A stretch of DNA of 60,200 nt from Caulobacter vibrioides (GTDB taxonomy: Bacteria; Pseudomonadota; Alphaproteobacteria; Caulobacterales; Caulobacteraceae): contig LNIY01000082.1 in the NCBI GenBank assembly GCA_001449105.1, positions 1 to 60,200 on the forward strand, given 5' to 3'. Positions 22,509 to 30,274 of this stretch are shown here, piece after piece (within the stretch, counting starts at the first letter, position 1; every line of letters starts with the position of its first letter). The position numbers and the translations under genes are program-made. The notes beneath the pieces were generated by a model, which saw only the letters and a program-made list of their open reading frames with translations, ran no database searches and was not told the origin of the DNA.

Positions 22509-25500
22509 CTAGGCCGTCCCCTCCCACTGCCCCCACAGCTTGGCGGCCGTCGCCTTGGCCTTCTCCACGGCGGCTTCCTTGACGTGGCCGTAGCCGCGGA
22601 TCTCGGAAGGAACCTCGGCCAGCTTGACGGCCAGGGCCTTGTTCTCCGACCGCAGGCCGGCGACCAGCCGGTCGAGCGTGACCTCATAGTCGGCGATCAG
22701 GCCGCGCTCCATGCGACGCTCGTCGGTCTTGCCGAAGACGTCGAAGGCGCCGCCGCGCAGGCCCTTCATGCGGGCGATCACCGGGAAGGCGAAATCCAGC
22801 ATCCAGCCGCCGAAGGCGATCTTGCGCGGCTTGCCGTCCTTGCCCTTGGGCGCGATCAGCGGCGGCGACAGCCAGACCTTGGCCTTGCCGCCCTTGAAGG
22901 TTCCCGCCAGCTCCTTGGCGAAACGGCCGTCGGTATAGAGGCGGGCGACCTCGTACTCGTCCTTGTAGGCCATCAGCTTGTAGAGGTTGGTCGCCGCCGC
23001 GCGGGTCAGCGGCAGCTCGGCCCCCTCGCCCACCACCGCCAGTTCGGCGTGGCGCACCTTGGCGATGCGCTCGGCGTAGTGGGCGGCGTAGTGGGCGTCC
23101 TGGTAGGCGACCAGGTCTTCCACCCGGCGGGCGATCAGCGCGTCCAGCGGCTCGGTCTGCGGCGTCGGGACGTCGTTCGGCTTGTCGCCGGCCACCGCCG
23201 GGTCGAAGGCGATCTGGCGACCCAGCTCGAAGGCCTGCAGGTTGGCCTCGGCGTCCACCCCGTTCAGCTTGATGGCGCGATAGAGGGCGCGGCTGGAGAC
23301 CGGGATCACCCCGCGCTGCCAGGCGAAGCCGACCATGATCATGTTGGCGTAGATGGCGTCGCCGAAGCGGCTTTCGGCCAGGCGCTGGGCCGGGCAGGCG
23401 TCGAAGGCCTTGGTGGCGGCCTTGACGCGGCGGGCCATCGCCCCGCCGTCGAACTTCACGTCGCGGCTGGTGACGAAGTCGGCGGTGGGCGCGAAATCGC
23501 TGTTGCCGAAGGCCATGGTGCGGTCCTTGGCGTACAGCGCCAGGGCCTCGGGACTGGCGGCCACCAGCAGGTCGCAGGCGATCAGCACGTCGGCGCTGGC
23601 CGCCGGCACGCGGCCGCCGACCACGGTGTCCTCCAGCTCGCCGATCTTGACGTGGCTGAACACCGAGCCGCCCTTCTGGGCCAGGCCCGTCATGTCGACC
23701 ACGCTGCCGGCGCGGCCGTCGACGTGGGCGGCCATGGCCAGGATCGAGGCGACCGTGGTCACGCCCGTGCCGCCGACGCCGGTGAAGATGATCCGGCGTA
23801 CGCCGTGGAAGTCCTCGAACGCCGGCAGGGGCGTGGAATCCGCCGACAGCGTCGCGGGCTTGACCTTGTCGCCGGCCTTCTCGGCCCCCTCCAGCGTCAC
23901 GAAGGACGGGCAGAAGCCTTCCAGGCAGGAATAGTCCTGATTGCAGCTGGACTGGTTGATCTTGCGCTTGCGACCGAAGGCCGTGTCCAGCGGCTCGACC
24001 GACACGCAGTTGGACTTCACCGAGCAGTCGCCGCAGCCTTCGCAGACCAGCGGGTTGATGAAGACCTTCTGGGCAGCCTTGGCCATGGTCCCGCGCTTGC
24101 GGCGGCGGCGCTTCTCGGTGGCGCAGGTCTGGTCGTACAGCAACACCGTGGTCCCGGGCGTGTCGCGCAGGGCCTTCTGCACGGTCATCAGCTCGGAGCG
24201 CGGGAACACCTCGACGCCGGGCGCCAGGTCCGTGACGCCGGCGTAGCGTTCCAGCTCGTCGACGACGATGACCGTCTTGGTCACGCCCTCGCTGGCCAGC
24301 TGGCGGGTGATCTGGGCCGGGGTGAAGCCGCTTTCGGCGCGCTGGCCGCCGGTCATGGCCACCGCGTCGTTGAACAGCAGCTTGTAGGTGATGTTGGCCC
24401 CGGCCGCGACGGCGGCGCGGATGGCCAGCGAGCCGGAGTGGTTGTAGGTGCCGTCGCCCAGGTTCTGGAAGACGTGCTTCTCGGTGGTGAACGGCGCTGC
24501 GCCCACCCAGGTCAGGCCCTCGCCGCCCATGTGGGTGTTGAGATCGGTCGACGGGTCGTTGAATCCGGCCATGTAGTGGCAGCCGATCCCCGCCAGCGCC
24601 CGGCTGCCTTCCGGCAGCTTGGTCGAGGTGTTGTGCGGGCAGCCCGAGCAGAAGAACGGCTTGCGGGCCTGGTCCGAGGCCAGGCTGACGGCGGCGACGC
24701 CGGCGGCCGAGACGCGGTTCAGATAGGCCCGCGCCCGCTCCATGTGCGGGCCGTCGGGCAGGCGGTCGTAGATGGCCAGGGCGATTTCGGCCACCGACAG
24801 CGAACCCAGCTCCGAGAGCAGCGGATGGCCCTTCTCGTCGGTCTTGCCGATGATGCGCGGACGAGCCTGGGCGGGCAGGTCATAGAGCGCGGCCCGGGCC
24901 TGGGGTTCGATCAGGGCGCGCTTGTGCTCGATGACCATCAGCGTCTCGAGGCCGGCGGCGAAGGCGCGCAGGCCCAGCGGCTCCAGCGGCCAGGGCATGC
25001 CCACCTTGTAGACCGACACGCCCAGGTCGGCGGCTTCCTGCAGGCTCATGCCCATGGCCGAGAAGGCTTCGAGCACGTCCTTGTAGGCCTGGCCCTGGCA
25101 GACGATGCCCAGGCGGGCCTTGCCGACCTTCACGTGCGAGGCGCCCAGCACCACGCGGTCGATCTGGTTGGCGCGGGCGAAGGCCAGGGCGGCGGGGATC
25201 TTGTGGAGGCGGAGACGGCGCTCCTTCTCCATCGGCTGGTCCTTCAGCCGGATGCCCAGGCCGCCCGGCGGCATGGCGAATTCGGGAATGATCGCCTGGT
25301 GGCGGCCTAGCGAGACGTCGATCGTGACGCCGCTGTCCATGGTGTCGGCCAGGGCGATCAGGCCGGTCCAGAGCCCCGAGAACCGCGACATGGCGATGCC
25401 GAGGATGCCGTAGTCCAGCACCTCCTGCACGTCGGCGGGCGACAGCACGGGGATCTCGAAGTCCTGGAAGGCGAACTCCGATTGCGACGGCAGGGTCGAG

Positions 25501-25955
25501 CTCTTGCAGGCGTGGTCGTCGCCGGCCACGGCCAGGACGCCGCCGGTCGGGAAGGCGCCGGCGAAATTGGCGTGCTTGAAGACGTCGCCGGTGCGGTCGA
25601 CGCCCGGCGCCTTGCCGTACCACATGCCGAAGACGCCATCGTGCGTCGCGCCGGGGAACAGGTTGGCCTGCTGGCTGCCCCAGACGGCGGTGGCGGCCAG
25701 ATCCTCGTTCAGGCCTTCCTTGAAGACCACGTCGTGGGCGGTGAGCAGCTTGTTGATGCGCGCGGCCTGCTGGTCGAGGCCCCCGAGGGGCGAACCGCGA
25801 TAGCCCGACACGAAGCCGGCGGTGTTCAGCCCGGCGAGTCGATCCAGGCGCTTGCGGTCGAGCAGCACACGGAGCAGCGCCTGCACGCCAGTGATGAAGG
25901 CGCGACCATCTTCGAGCACATATTTGTCGTCGAGCGTGACTTCCGAGTGCCGCAT
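22509..25955 (-). CDS. Indolepyruvate ferredoxin oxidoreductase, fused alpha-beta type
   Basis: This 1148-residue enzyme decarboxylates aryl or branched 2-oxoacids to acyl-CoA, reducing ferredoxin. It joins an N-terminal pyrimidine-binding domain (GFVSGYRGSPLGGLDQQ), a thiamine-diphosphate domain (GIGCHYMAGFND, DGTYNHSGSLAIRAAV), a ferredoxin-like cluster region near residues 635-680 (VCEGCGDC, then SSCNQDYSCLEGFCPSF) and a C-terminal gamma-type domain (GVGGTGVTTVASIL). The length is normal for proteobacterial fused IOR. The divergent Lrp-family gene is a likely regulator. It probably acts in aromatic amino-acid catabolism. Confidence 0.93.
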   Translation of the reverse strand: MRHSEVTLDDKYVLEDGRAFITGVQALLRVLLDRKRLDRLAGLNTAGFVSGYRGSPLGGLDQQAARINKLLTAHDVVFKEGLNEDLAATAVWGSQQANLFPGATHDGVFGMWYGKAPGVDRTGDVFKHANFAGAFPTGGVLAVAGDDHACKSSTLPSQSEFAFQDFEIPVLSPADVQEVLDYGILGIAMSRFSGLWTGLIALADTMDSGVTIDVSLGRHQAIIPEFAMPPGGLGIRLKDQPMEKERRLRLHKIPAALAFARANQIDRVVLGASHVKVGKARLGIVCQGQAYKDVLEAFSAMGMSLQEAADLGVSVYKVGMPWPLEPLGLRAFAAGLETLMVIEHKRALIEPQARAALYDLPAQARPRIIGKTDEKGHPLLSELGSLSVAEIALAIYDRLPDGPHMERARAYLNRVSAAGVAAVSLASDQARKPFFCSGCPHNTSTKLPEGSRALAGIGCHYMAGFNDPSTDLNTHMGGEGLTWVGAAPFTTEKHVFQNLGDGTYNHSGSLAIRAAVAAGANITYKLLFNDAVAMTGGQRAESGFTPAQITRQLASEGVTKTVIVVDELERYAGVTDLAPGVEVFPRSELMTVQKALRDTPGTTVLLYDQTCATEKRRRRKRGTMAKAAQKVFINPLVCEGCGDCSVKSNCVSVEPLDTAFGRKRKINQSSCNQDYSCLEGFCPSFVTLEGAEKAGDKVKPATLSADSTPLPAFEDFHGVRRIIFTGVGGTGVTTVASILAMAAHVDGRAGSVVDMTGLAQKGGSVFSHVKIGELEDTVVGGRVPAASADVLIACDLLVAASPEALALYAKDRTMAFGNSDFAPTADFVTSRDVKFDGGAMARRVKAATKAFDACPAQRLAESRFGDAIYANMIMVGFAWQRGVIPVSSRALYRAIKLNGVDAEANLQAFELGRQIAFDPAVAGDKPNDVPTPQTEPLDALIARRVEDLVAYQDAHYAAHYAERIAKVRHAELAVVGEGAELPLTRAAATNLYKLMAYKDEYEVARLYTDGRFAKELAGTFKGGKAKVWLSPPLIAPKGKDGKPRKIAFGGWMLDFAFPVIARMKGLRGGAFDVFGKTDERRMERGLIADYEVTLDRLVAGLRSENKALAVKLAEVPSEIRGYGHVKEAAVEKAKATAAKLWGQWEGTA

Positions 25956-26034
25956 GGCAAAAATTTTCCTCCCGGGTCTTTTCGCCCGTAAGGCAATATC
26001 TTATAGAAGCGCGGAAATTGTTTGCCCAAGGCGT

Positions 26035-26047
26035 GCCCGACTCGGGC
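26035..26047. promoter_or_regulatory. Dyad in the IOR/Lrp divergent promoter region
   Basis: GCCCGA-C-TCGGGC is a perfect 13-bp dyad in the 142-bp region between the two divergent genes. Lrp-family regulators often bind such shared regions; the assignment is inferred. Confidence 0.35.
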
Positions 26048-26097
26048 GGGCTTTGCGCAAGATCGACGCGTCAAACACCCTCTGGGGGGAGGAATTC

Positions 26098-26595
26098 TTG
26101 TCCGAACAACTCGACGCCGTGGATGCCAAGATCCTGGATCTCATCCAACACGACGCCGGACTGTCCGTCGCCGAGATCGCCGAGCGAGTCGGGCTGTCCT
26201 CCAGCCCGTGCTGGCGGCGCATCAAGCGGCTGGAAGACGCCGGCGTCATCCAGCGCCGCGTGACCATCCTGGACCGCGAAAAGCTGGGCCTGGGCTTCGA
26301 GGTCTACTGCACGGTGAAGCTGTCGCTGCCGACCAAGGAAAACCTCGAGACCTTCGAGCACGCGGTCGCCAAGTGGGCCGAGGTGGTGCAATGCGCCACC
26401 GTGACCGGCGCGGCCGACTACGAGATGCGCATCGTCACCCGCGACATGCACGCCTTCGACGAATTCCTGCGCGACAAGATCCTGTCGCTGGGCCTGGTGT
26501 CAAACATCGAGAGCCGCATCGTCATCCGCGGCGTCAAGAACTCGACCGCCGTGCCGCTGGGCCTGGTCAGCCCCTACGTCAGCCCCCTGGGCTGA
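26098..26595 (+). CDS. Lrp/AsnC-family transcriptional regulator
   Basis: The 165-residue regulator has an N-terminal helix-turn-helix (LDAVDAKILDLIQHDAGLS, VAEIAERVGLSSSPCWRRIK) and a C-terminal RAM ligand-binding domain (about 65-150, with VTGAADYEMRIVTRDMHAFDEF in outline). The start is the TTG at 26098, 5 nt after GGGGGGAGGA; upstream codons are not protein-like. It is divergent from the indolepyruvate oxidoreductase gene and probably controls it in response to an amino acid. Confidence 0.92.
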   Translation: MSEQLDAVDAKILDLIQHDAGLSVAEIAERVGLSSSPCWRRIKRLEDAGVIQRRVTILDREKLGLGFEVYCTVKLSLPTKENLETFEHAVAKWAEVVQCATVTGAADYEMRIVTRDMHAFDEFLRDKILSLGLVSNIESRIVIRGVKNSTAVPLGLVSPYVSPLG

Positions 26596-26712
26596 GGGAT
26601 CCTTCGTTCGAGGGCGGCGGGGGCCGCCCTCGACGAGACCCCTTGCATCCGGCGACGGAGCGTCCTCCACTAGGGACAAGGTCGGGCCATATCGACCGGG
26701 AGGACACGCCCC

Positions 26713-27045
26713 ATGGGCCAGCATCGCGCCGAGCACGCGCCGGGCGAGGAGCGCTATCGCACCTTCGCCGCCTTCTATCCCTTCTATCTGTCCGAACACC
26801 TGAACCGCACCAGCCGCCGCCTGCACGTGGTCGGCACGGGCCTGGTCATCGTCAGCCTGGTGATGGGCTTCACGGTCAGCCCGTGGTTCTTCCTGGTCGC
26901 GCCGCTGGTCGGTTACGGCTTCGCCTGGGTCGGCCACTTCGTGTTCGAGAAGAACCGACCGGCCACCTTCACCTATCCGCTCTACAGCCTCATGGGCGAT
27001 TTCCGGCTGTTCTTCGAGACCGTGGCGGCCCGCCGTCCCTGGTGA
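26713..27045 (+). CDS. Mpo1-like (DUF962) membrane protein
   Basis: The 110-residue protein matches the Mpo1/DUF962 family: ERYRTFAAFYPFYLSEHLNR, RRLHVVGTGL, and GYGFAWVGHFVFEKNRPATF followed by YPLYSLMGDF. Its conserved His residues (SEH, RLH, GHF) fit the metal-dependent dioxygenase role shown for yeast Mpo1, which alpha-oxidises 2-hydroxy fatty acids. Two hydrophobic helices span about 37-75. Bacterial function is not settled. A GGGAGGA ribosome site precedes the ATG. Confidence 0.88.
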   Translation: MGQHRAEHAPGEERYRTFAAFYPFYLSEHLNRTSRRLHVVGTGLVIVSLVMGFTVSPWFFLVAPLVGYGFAWVGHFVFEKNRPATFTYPLYSLMGDFRLFFETVAARRPW

Positions 27046-27084
27046 CGGCCTAGGTCGGATCGACTTCGAAATCTGAGACGAAAA

Positions 27085-27171
27085 CCTCGTCCTTCGACAG
27101 GCTCAGGATGAGGTTTTTCTATGATCTGGGCCTGTAAATGGTCCTCATCCTGAGCGTGTCGAAGGACGAGG
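27085..27171. repeat. REP-like inverted doublet, copy A
   Basis: Two 29-bp units (27085-27113 and 27143-27171) lie in opposite orientation. The unit starts CCTCGTCCTTCGACAGG and ends AGGATGAGG, and is itself partly palindromic. Flanking AAAA and TTTTT around the first unit could let it terminate transcription of the Mpo1-like gene. Related doublets occur at 33408-33492 and 38789-38871. Confidence 0.85.
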
Positions 27172-27270
27172 ACCACGCTCGCCCCCCAGAACCGAGACGG
27201 AGCTTTCCGACTGGCGCCGCCCTTGCTGCTCAAGCTGGCAAGCGACCCAATTCGAGAAAGCCGCCGATCG

Positions 27271-27777
27271 ATGTTCCAGAAGAAGAAAGACGCCCCCGCC
27301 CCGCTGGCCCTGGAGCCGCTGGCGGCCGCTCCGGTCTCCGCGCCCCAGGCGCAGGCCGCCGCGCCCGCGCCGCCGCCGCGTCCCAAGCCCGCCTCGCTGA
27401 TCGCCCAGGGCCTGACCATCCGCGGCGACGTGTCGGGCGACGGCGAACTGCACCTGGACTGCGTCGTCCAGGGCGACATCAAGGTCGGCAAGCTGGTGCT
27501 GGGTCCCAACGGCCGCGTGGAGGGCTCGATCGCCGCCCAGGCCGTCGAGATCCACGGCAAGGTCATCGGCGCCGTCGCCGCCCGCCAGGTGCGCCTGTAC
27601 GGCACGGCCAAGGTCGAGGGCGACATCGCCCACGAACAGCTGGCCATGGAAAGCGGCGCCGACTTCCAGGGCCGCAGCGTCAAGTTCACCCGCCCCGCGC
27701 CGCAACCGGCCCCCGCCCCGGCGCCCGCGCCGGTCCAGGCCGCCACGCCCGCTACTTACGCGCCCGCCGTCGGCTGA
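27271..27777 (+). CDS. Bactofilin
   Basis: The 168-residue polymer-forming cytoskeletal protein has a Pro/Ala-rich N-terminal tail beginning MFQKKKDAP and a central beta-helix of about 100 residues with repeating hydrophobic-glycine strands (GLTIRGDVSGDGELHLDCVV, GDIKVGKLVLGPNGRVEGSI). A Pro/Ala-rich C-terminal tail follows. In Caulobacter, BacA and BacB scaffold peptidoglycan synthesis at the stalk; which one this corresponds to cannot be told. The ATG at 27271 is chosen because bactofilins typically begin with MF plus basic residues. Confidence 0.9.
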   Translation: MFQKKKDAPAPLALEPLAAAPVSAPQAQAAAPAPPPRPKPASLIAQGLTIRGDVSGDGELHLDCVVQGDIKVGKLVLGPNGRVEGSIAAQAVEIHGKVIGAVAARQVRLYGTAKVEGDIAHEQLAMESGADFQGRSVKFTRPAPQPAPAPAPAPVQAATPATYAPAVG

Positions 27778-27860
27778 GCCTCTGGCAACCGGGCGGCGCG
27801 TCCGGGTATTGTTCGGATCGAAGCGCTTCGCCGCGCCTCGCTTTCCGGGACAGTACGCCG

Positions 27861-28388
27861 ATGACGACCACCGCCCGCCTCGCCCTTCTCCTGGCCGTTC
27901 TCGCGGCGGCCGGCTGCTCGCGCAACGACGACAAGGCCGCCGCCCCGGCCGCCGGCGCGAGCGGTCCCTCGGCCGAGAGCGAAGCGGCCCCGGCCGCCGG
28001 CGGGCCGCCCAAGACCCTGCGCGCCGGCCTCTGGAAGACCACCGCCGGCACGCCCAGCGGCGAGCAGAGCACCACCCAGTGCGTCGGCGAAGGCCACGAT
28101 CCCGCGGCCGAGGCCGCCAAGGCCGCGCCCTGCGGCAGACCCCAGGTCACCCAGGTCATCAACGGCTTCACCCTGGAGCTGACCTGCCGCAAGGACGCCA
28201 TCACCTACAGCCTGGCCGGCGTGGTGAAGGGCGACTTCGAGACCCGCACCACCACCGACCTGGAGATGAAGGTCCAGGCCTACGGCGCGTCCAAGGTCAT
28301 GCGGCTGCACAGCGAGAGCGTCTATGTCGGCCCCTGCGACGCCAAGGATGCGGCGAAGGGCGAACCAGCCCCGGCGCCCAAGACCTAG
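27861..28388 (+). CDS. DUF3617-type lipoprotein
   Basis: The 175-residue protein has a lipoprotein signal (LLAVLAAAGCS) and an Ala/Pro/Ser-rich linker. Its globular domain starts LRAGLWKTTAGTPSGEQSTTQC and has three further Cys (APCGR, LTCRK, GPCDA), which matches the DUF3617 family of small periplasmic proteins. Function unknown. It is 83 bp after the bactofilin gene and could be cotranscribed. Confidence 0.8.
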   Translation: MTTTARLALLLAVLAAAGCSRNDDKAAAPAAGASGPSAESEAAPAAGGPPKTLRAGLWKTTAGTPSGEQSTTQCVGEGHDPAAEAAKAAPCGRPQVTQVINGFTLELTCRKDAITYSLAGVVKGDFETRTTTDLEMKVQAYGASKVMRLHSESVYVGPCDAKDAAKGEPAPAPKT

Positions 28389-28414
28389 TCACCGCGCCTA
28401 GCTCAAACACCTTA

Positions 28415-28432
28415 TGTGGCTCCCGAGCCACA
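28415..28432. promoter_or_regulatory. Inverted repeat after the DUF3617 gene
   Basis: TGTGGCT-CCCG-AGCCACA is a perfect 7-bp stem with a 4-nt loop, 26 bp after the stop codon. No T-run follows, so it could be an mRNA-stabilising hairpin, a weak terminator or an operator for the next gene. Confidence 0.35.
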
Positions 28433-28530
28433 AACGCCGAGCTTCGCAGGGAACGTCGCTTTTTTACAGGAACGGCAAGGCTTGTAGGTTCATTGTCATC
28501 GCATGGGGGTTCCGTGAGTTCGAGGAGCCG

Positions 28531-28848
28531 ATGACGATGAGCGGTCCACATCTGACCGTCGTGCCGGAAGAAACCGCCGGCGCCGAAGTCTACAACCTGA
28601 CCCGTGGGCCGGAAACGACGGCCCAGCGCCTGCAACGCCTGCAACAAGAAGCCCGCCAGCTGGCCCGTGAAGAAGTCGAGGCCCTGGAACGGGACCTGAT
28701 CGCCCTGGGCGAACGCGCCCAGCAGATCGCCCATGGCGGCGAAGCCTATGCCGTAGGCCTGCGGGAGATGGCCTCGCGGCTGTCGTCCGACCTGCCTCAG
28801 AAGGCCCAGTCGCTGCGCGCCATCCTGGAACGCTCGTCCCGCGACTAA
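28531..28848 (+). CDS. Hypothetical helical protein
   Basis: The 105-residue soluble protein is mostly helical. Its central stretch (TAQRLQRLQQEARQLAREEVEALERDLIALGERAQQI, in outline) has the heptad spacing of a coiled coil, and the C terminus is also helical. No signal peptide or known family. A GAGGAG site sits 4 bp before the ATG at 28531; Met3 is an alternative. It is convergent with the DUF3035 lipoprotein gene. Confidence 0.7.
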   Translation: MTMSGPHLTVVPEETAGAEVYNLTRGPETTAQRLQRLQQEARQLAREEVEALERDLIALGERAQQIAHGGEAYAVGLREMASRLSSDLPQKAQSLRAILERSSRD

Positions 28849-28881
28849 CCTCGCCGCGACCGGCCTAAAAACGACTGGCCT

Positions 28882-28920
28882 CGAAACGAAAACGGCCCGG
28901 AAGCAGAGCCTCCGGGCCGT
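28882..28920 (-). terminator. Rho-independent terminator of the ileS-lspA-DUF3035 unit
   Basis: ACGGCCCGGA pairs with TCCGGGCCGT in a 10-bp stem with a 9-nt loop, followed on the minus strand by TTTTCGTTTCG. It lies 30 bp past the lipoprotein stop codon. Confidence 0.8.
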
Positions 28921-28950
28921 CGAATTCGTAAAGCCTGATCGGCGCCGGAC

Positions 28951-29520
28951 CTAGAGGCCCGGCAGCTTGATCTTGCCCTGCTTGTCGCGGCTGATGACGA
29001 TGGCGCCGCCGCCCGTGAGGGTCTTCAGGCGCTCTTCCTCGGCGGCCGCGTCGACCGGCACCGGAGCCGTGGCGCCGGCTTCCGCCGCGGTCACCGCGCC
29101 GGCGGACTTGTCGTCCTTGCGCCAGAACATGACCTTCTTGGCAAAGCTCTCGTCCTTGTGGGCCAGGTCGCCGTTCTCGTCGTCGACAACGAAGCGGATC
29201 AGCGGGTCGGCCTTGTCGACGCCGGCCTTGGAGACCAGCAGCTTTTCGCCGTCCGTGCGGTTGGCGGCCAGGCTTTGGCCCAGCAGGGCCTGACGGGCGG
29301 CGCTTTCCGGCTGCAGTTCCTGCGGACGCGGCTCGCCCGGCGCCGGCGGACGCAGGCTGTAGTCGGGCGGAACGACGAGCGGAGCCTTGGTGACGACGCG
29401 GAACTCGTCGGGGACCACCTTGCTCATGCCCAGGGCCTTCGAGGCCGACTGGCAGCCGGCCAGACCGGTGGCGGCCACGGCGGCCAGCACGCTCAGGGTC
29501 GCAACCCGGTTGAACTTCAT
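28951..29520 (-). CDS. DUF3035 lipoprotein, BamF-like
   Basis: The 189-residue lipoprotein has a signal ending in TGLAGC, then VPDEFRVVTKAPLVVPPDYSLRPPAPGEPRPQEL (in outline), the DUF3035 hallmark. Alphaproteobacterial proteins of this type have been described as BamF, an accessory lipoprotein of the outer-membrane beta-barrel assembly machine; that link is from memory and not testable here. It follows lspA, the signal peptidase that would process it, on the same strand. Confidence 0.75.
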   Translation of the reverse strand: MKFNRVATLSVLAAVAATGLAGCQSASKALGMSKVVPDEFRVVTKAPLVVPPDYSLRPPAPGEPRPQELQPESAARQALLGQSLAANRTDGEKLLVSKAGVDKADPLIRFVVDDENGDLAHKDESFAKKVMFWRKDDKSAGAVTAAEAGATAPVPVDAAAEEERLKTLTGGGAIVISRDKQGKIKLPGL

Positions 29521-29646
29521 GAACCCATGCTCCAGCGGCCGCCCCCGGGGCCGAAAATCGGACGCCCTCGATACGACATCCGAAGGCGGGCGCCAATGTC
29601 CTTCGAATTTGTGGCCTTGCTTGGGCGCGAAGCCCCGGTTTGGCCC

Positions 29647-30147
29647 CTATTCCGTCTGGTGCGACAGCTTCTTCTCTTCACCGATGAAACTGTCCAGCAA
29701 CAGGAAAGCGACACCGATCGAGATGCCCGAGTCGGCGACGTTGAAGACCCAGGGGAAATAGAGTCGCGACACGTCGATGAAGTCGACGACGTAGCCGTAG
29801 ATGACCCGGTCGATCAGGTTGTTGCCGATCGCACCGCCGATGATCATGCCCAGGCCCAGCGCCGTCAGCGGCCGCACGGCCTTGCGCACCCAGACGCCCA
29901 GGCCGACCACCACCGCCGCCGAGAACACCGTCAGCAGCCAGCGGCCCCATTCGGCGTGGTCGCGCAGCAAGCCAAAGCTCATGCCGTAGTTATGGACCAT
30001 GGTCAGCTTGACCGGGCCCAGCAGCGAGGCGCTGGAACCCTGGGCCGAGCCGAGCAGGCCCAGCACCCAGAGCTTGGATATCTGATCGAGCACCACCGTC
30101 GCGACGGCGACGGCGTAGGCGGTCCAGCCCAGGCGGGTGATCTTCAA
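29647..30147 (-). CDS. lspA: Lipoprotein signal peptidase
   Basis: LspA cleaves the signal peptides of lipidated prolipoproteins in the inner membrane. The 166-residue protein has four hydrophobic helices and the two catalytic Asp motifs, NNLIDRVIYGYVVDF and FNVADSGISIG. The TTG at 30147 (LKITRLGW) is taken as start because GGGAG lies 6 nt before it; the open frame upstream runs through a repeat. It lies downstream of ileS as in many proteobacteria, separated by an inverted repeat. Confidence 0.93.
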   Translation of the reverse strand: MKITRLGWTAYAVAVATVVLDQISKLWVLGLLGSAQGSSASLLGPVKLTMVHNYGMSFGLLRDHAEWGRWLLTVFSAAVVVGLGVWVRKAVRPLTALGLGMIIGGAIGNNLIDRVIYGYVVDFIDVSRLYFPWVFNVADSGISIGVAFLLLDSFIGEEKKLSHQTE

Positions 30148-30165
30148 GGTTAGCTCCCAACTGAG

Positions 30166-30273
30166 CCCTCCCCCTCGATGGGGGAGGGTTGGGTGGGGGT
30201 GACTACGGCCGTACGAGCTGAACCGCCGCGTCACCCCCATCCCCGACCCTTCCCCCATCGAGGAGGAAGGGGG
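30166..30273. repeat. Long inverted repeat between ileS and lspA
   Basis: The left arm (about 30166-30203, CCCTCCCCCTCGATGGGGG onward to GGGGGTGAC) is complementary, with a few mismatches, to the right arm (about 30229-30273, from GTCACCCCCATCCCC). About 25 bp separate the arms. It would form a large hairpin in the ileS-lspA transcript and probably belongs to a dispersed intergenic family. Confidence 0.75.
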
Positions 30274-30274
30274 A

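Noticed and set aside
22584..25310. 908-codon open frame antiparallel to indolepyruvate oxidoreductase
   Set aside because: Same reason; the minus-strand product is a clear full-length enzyme.
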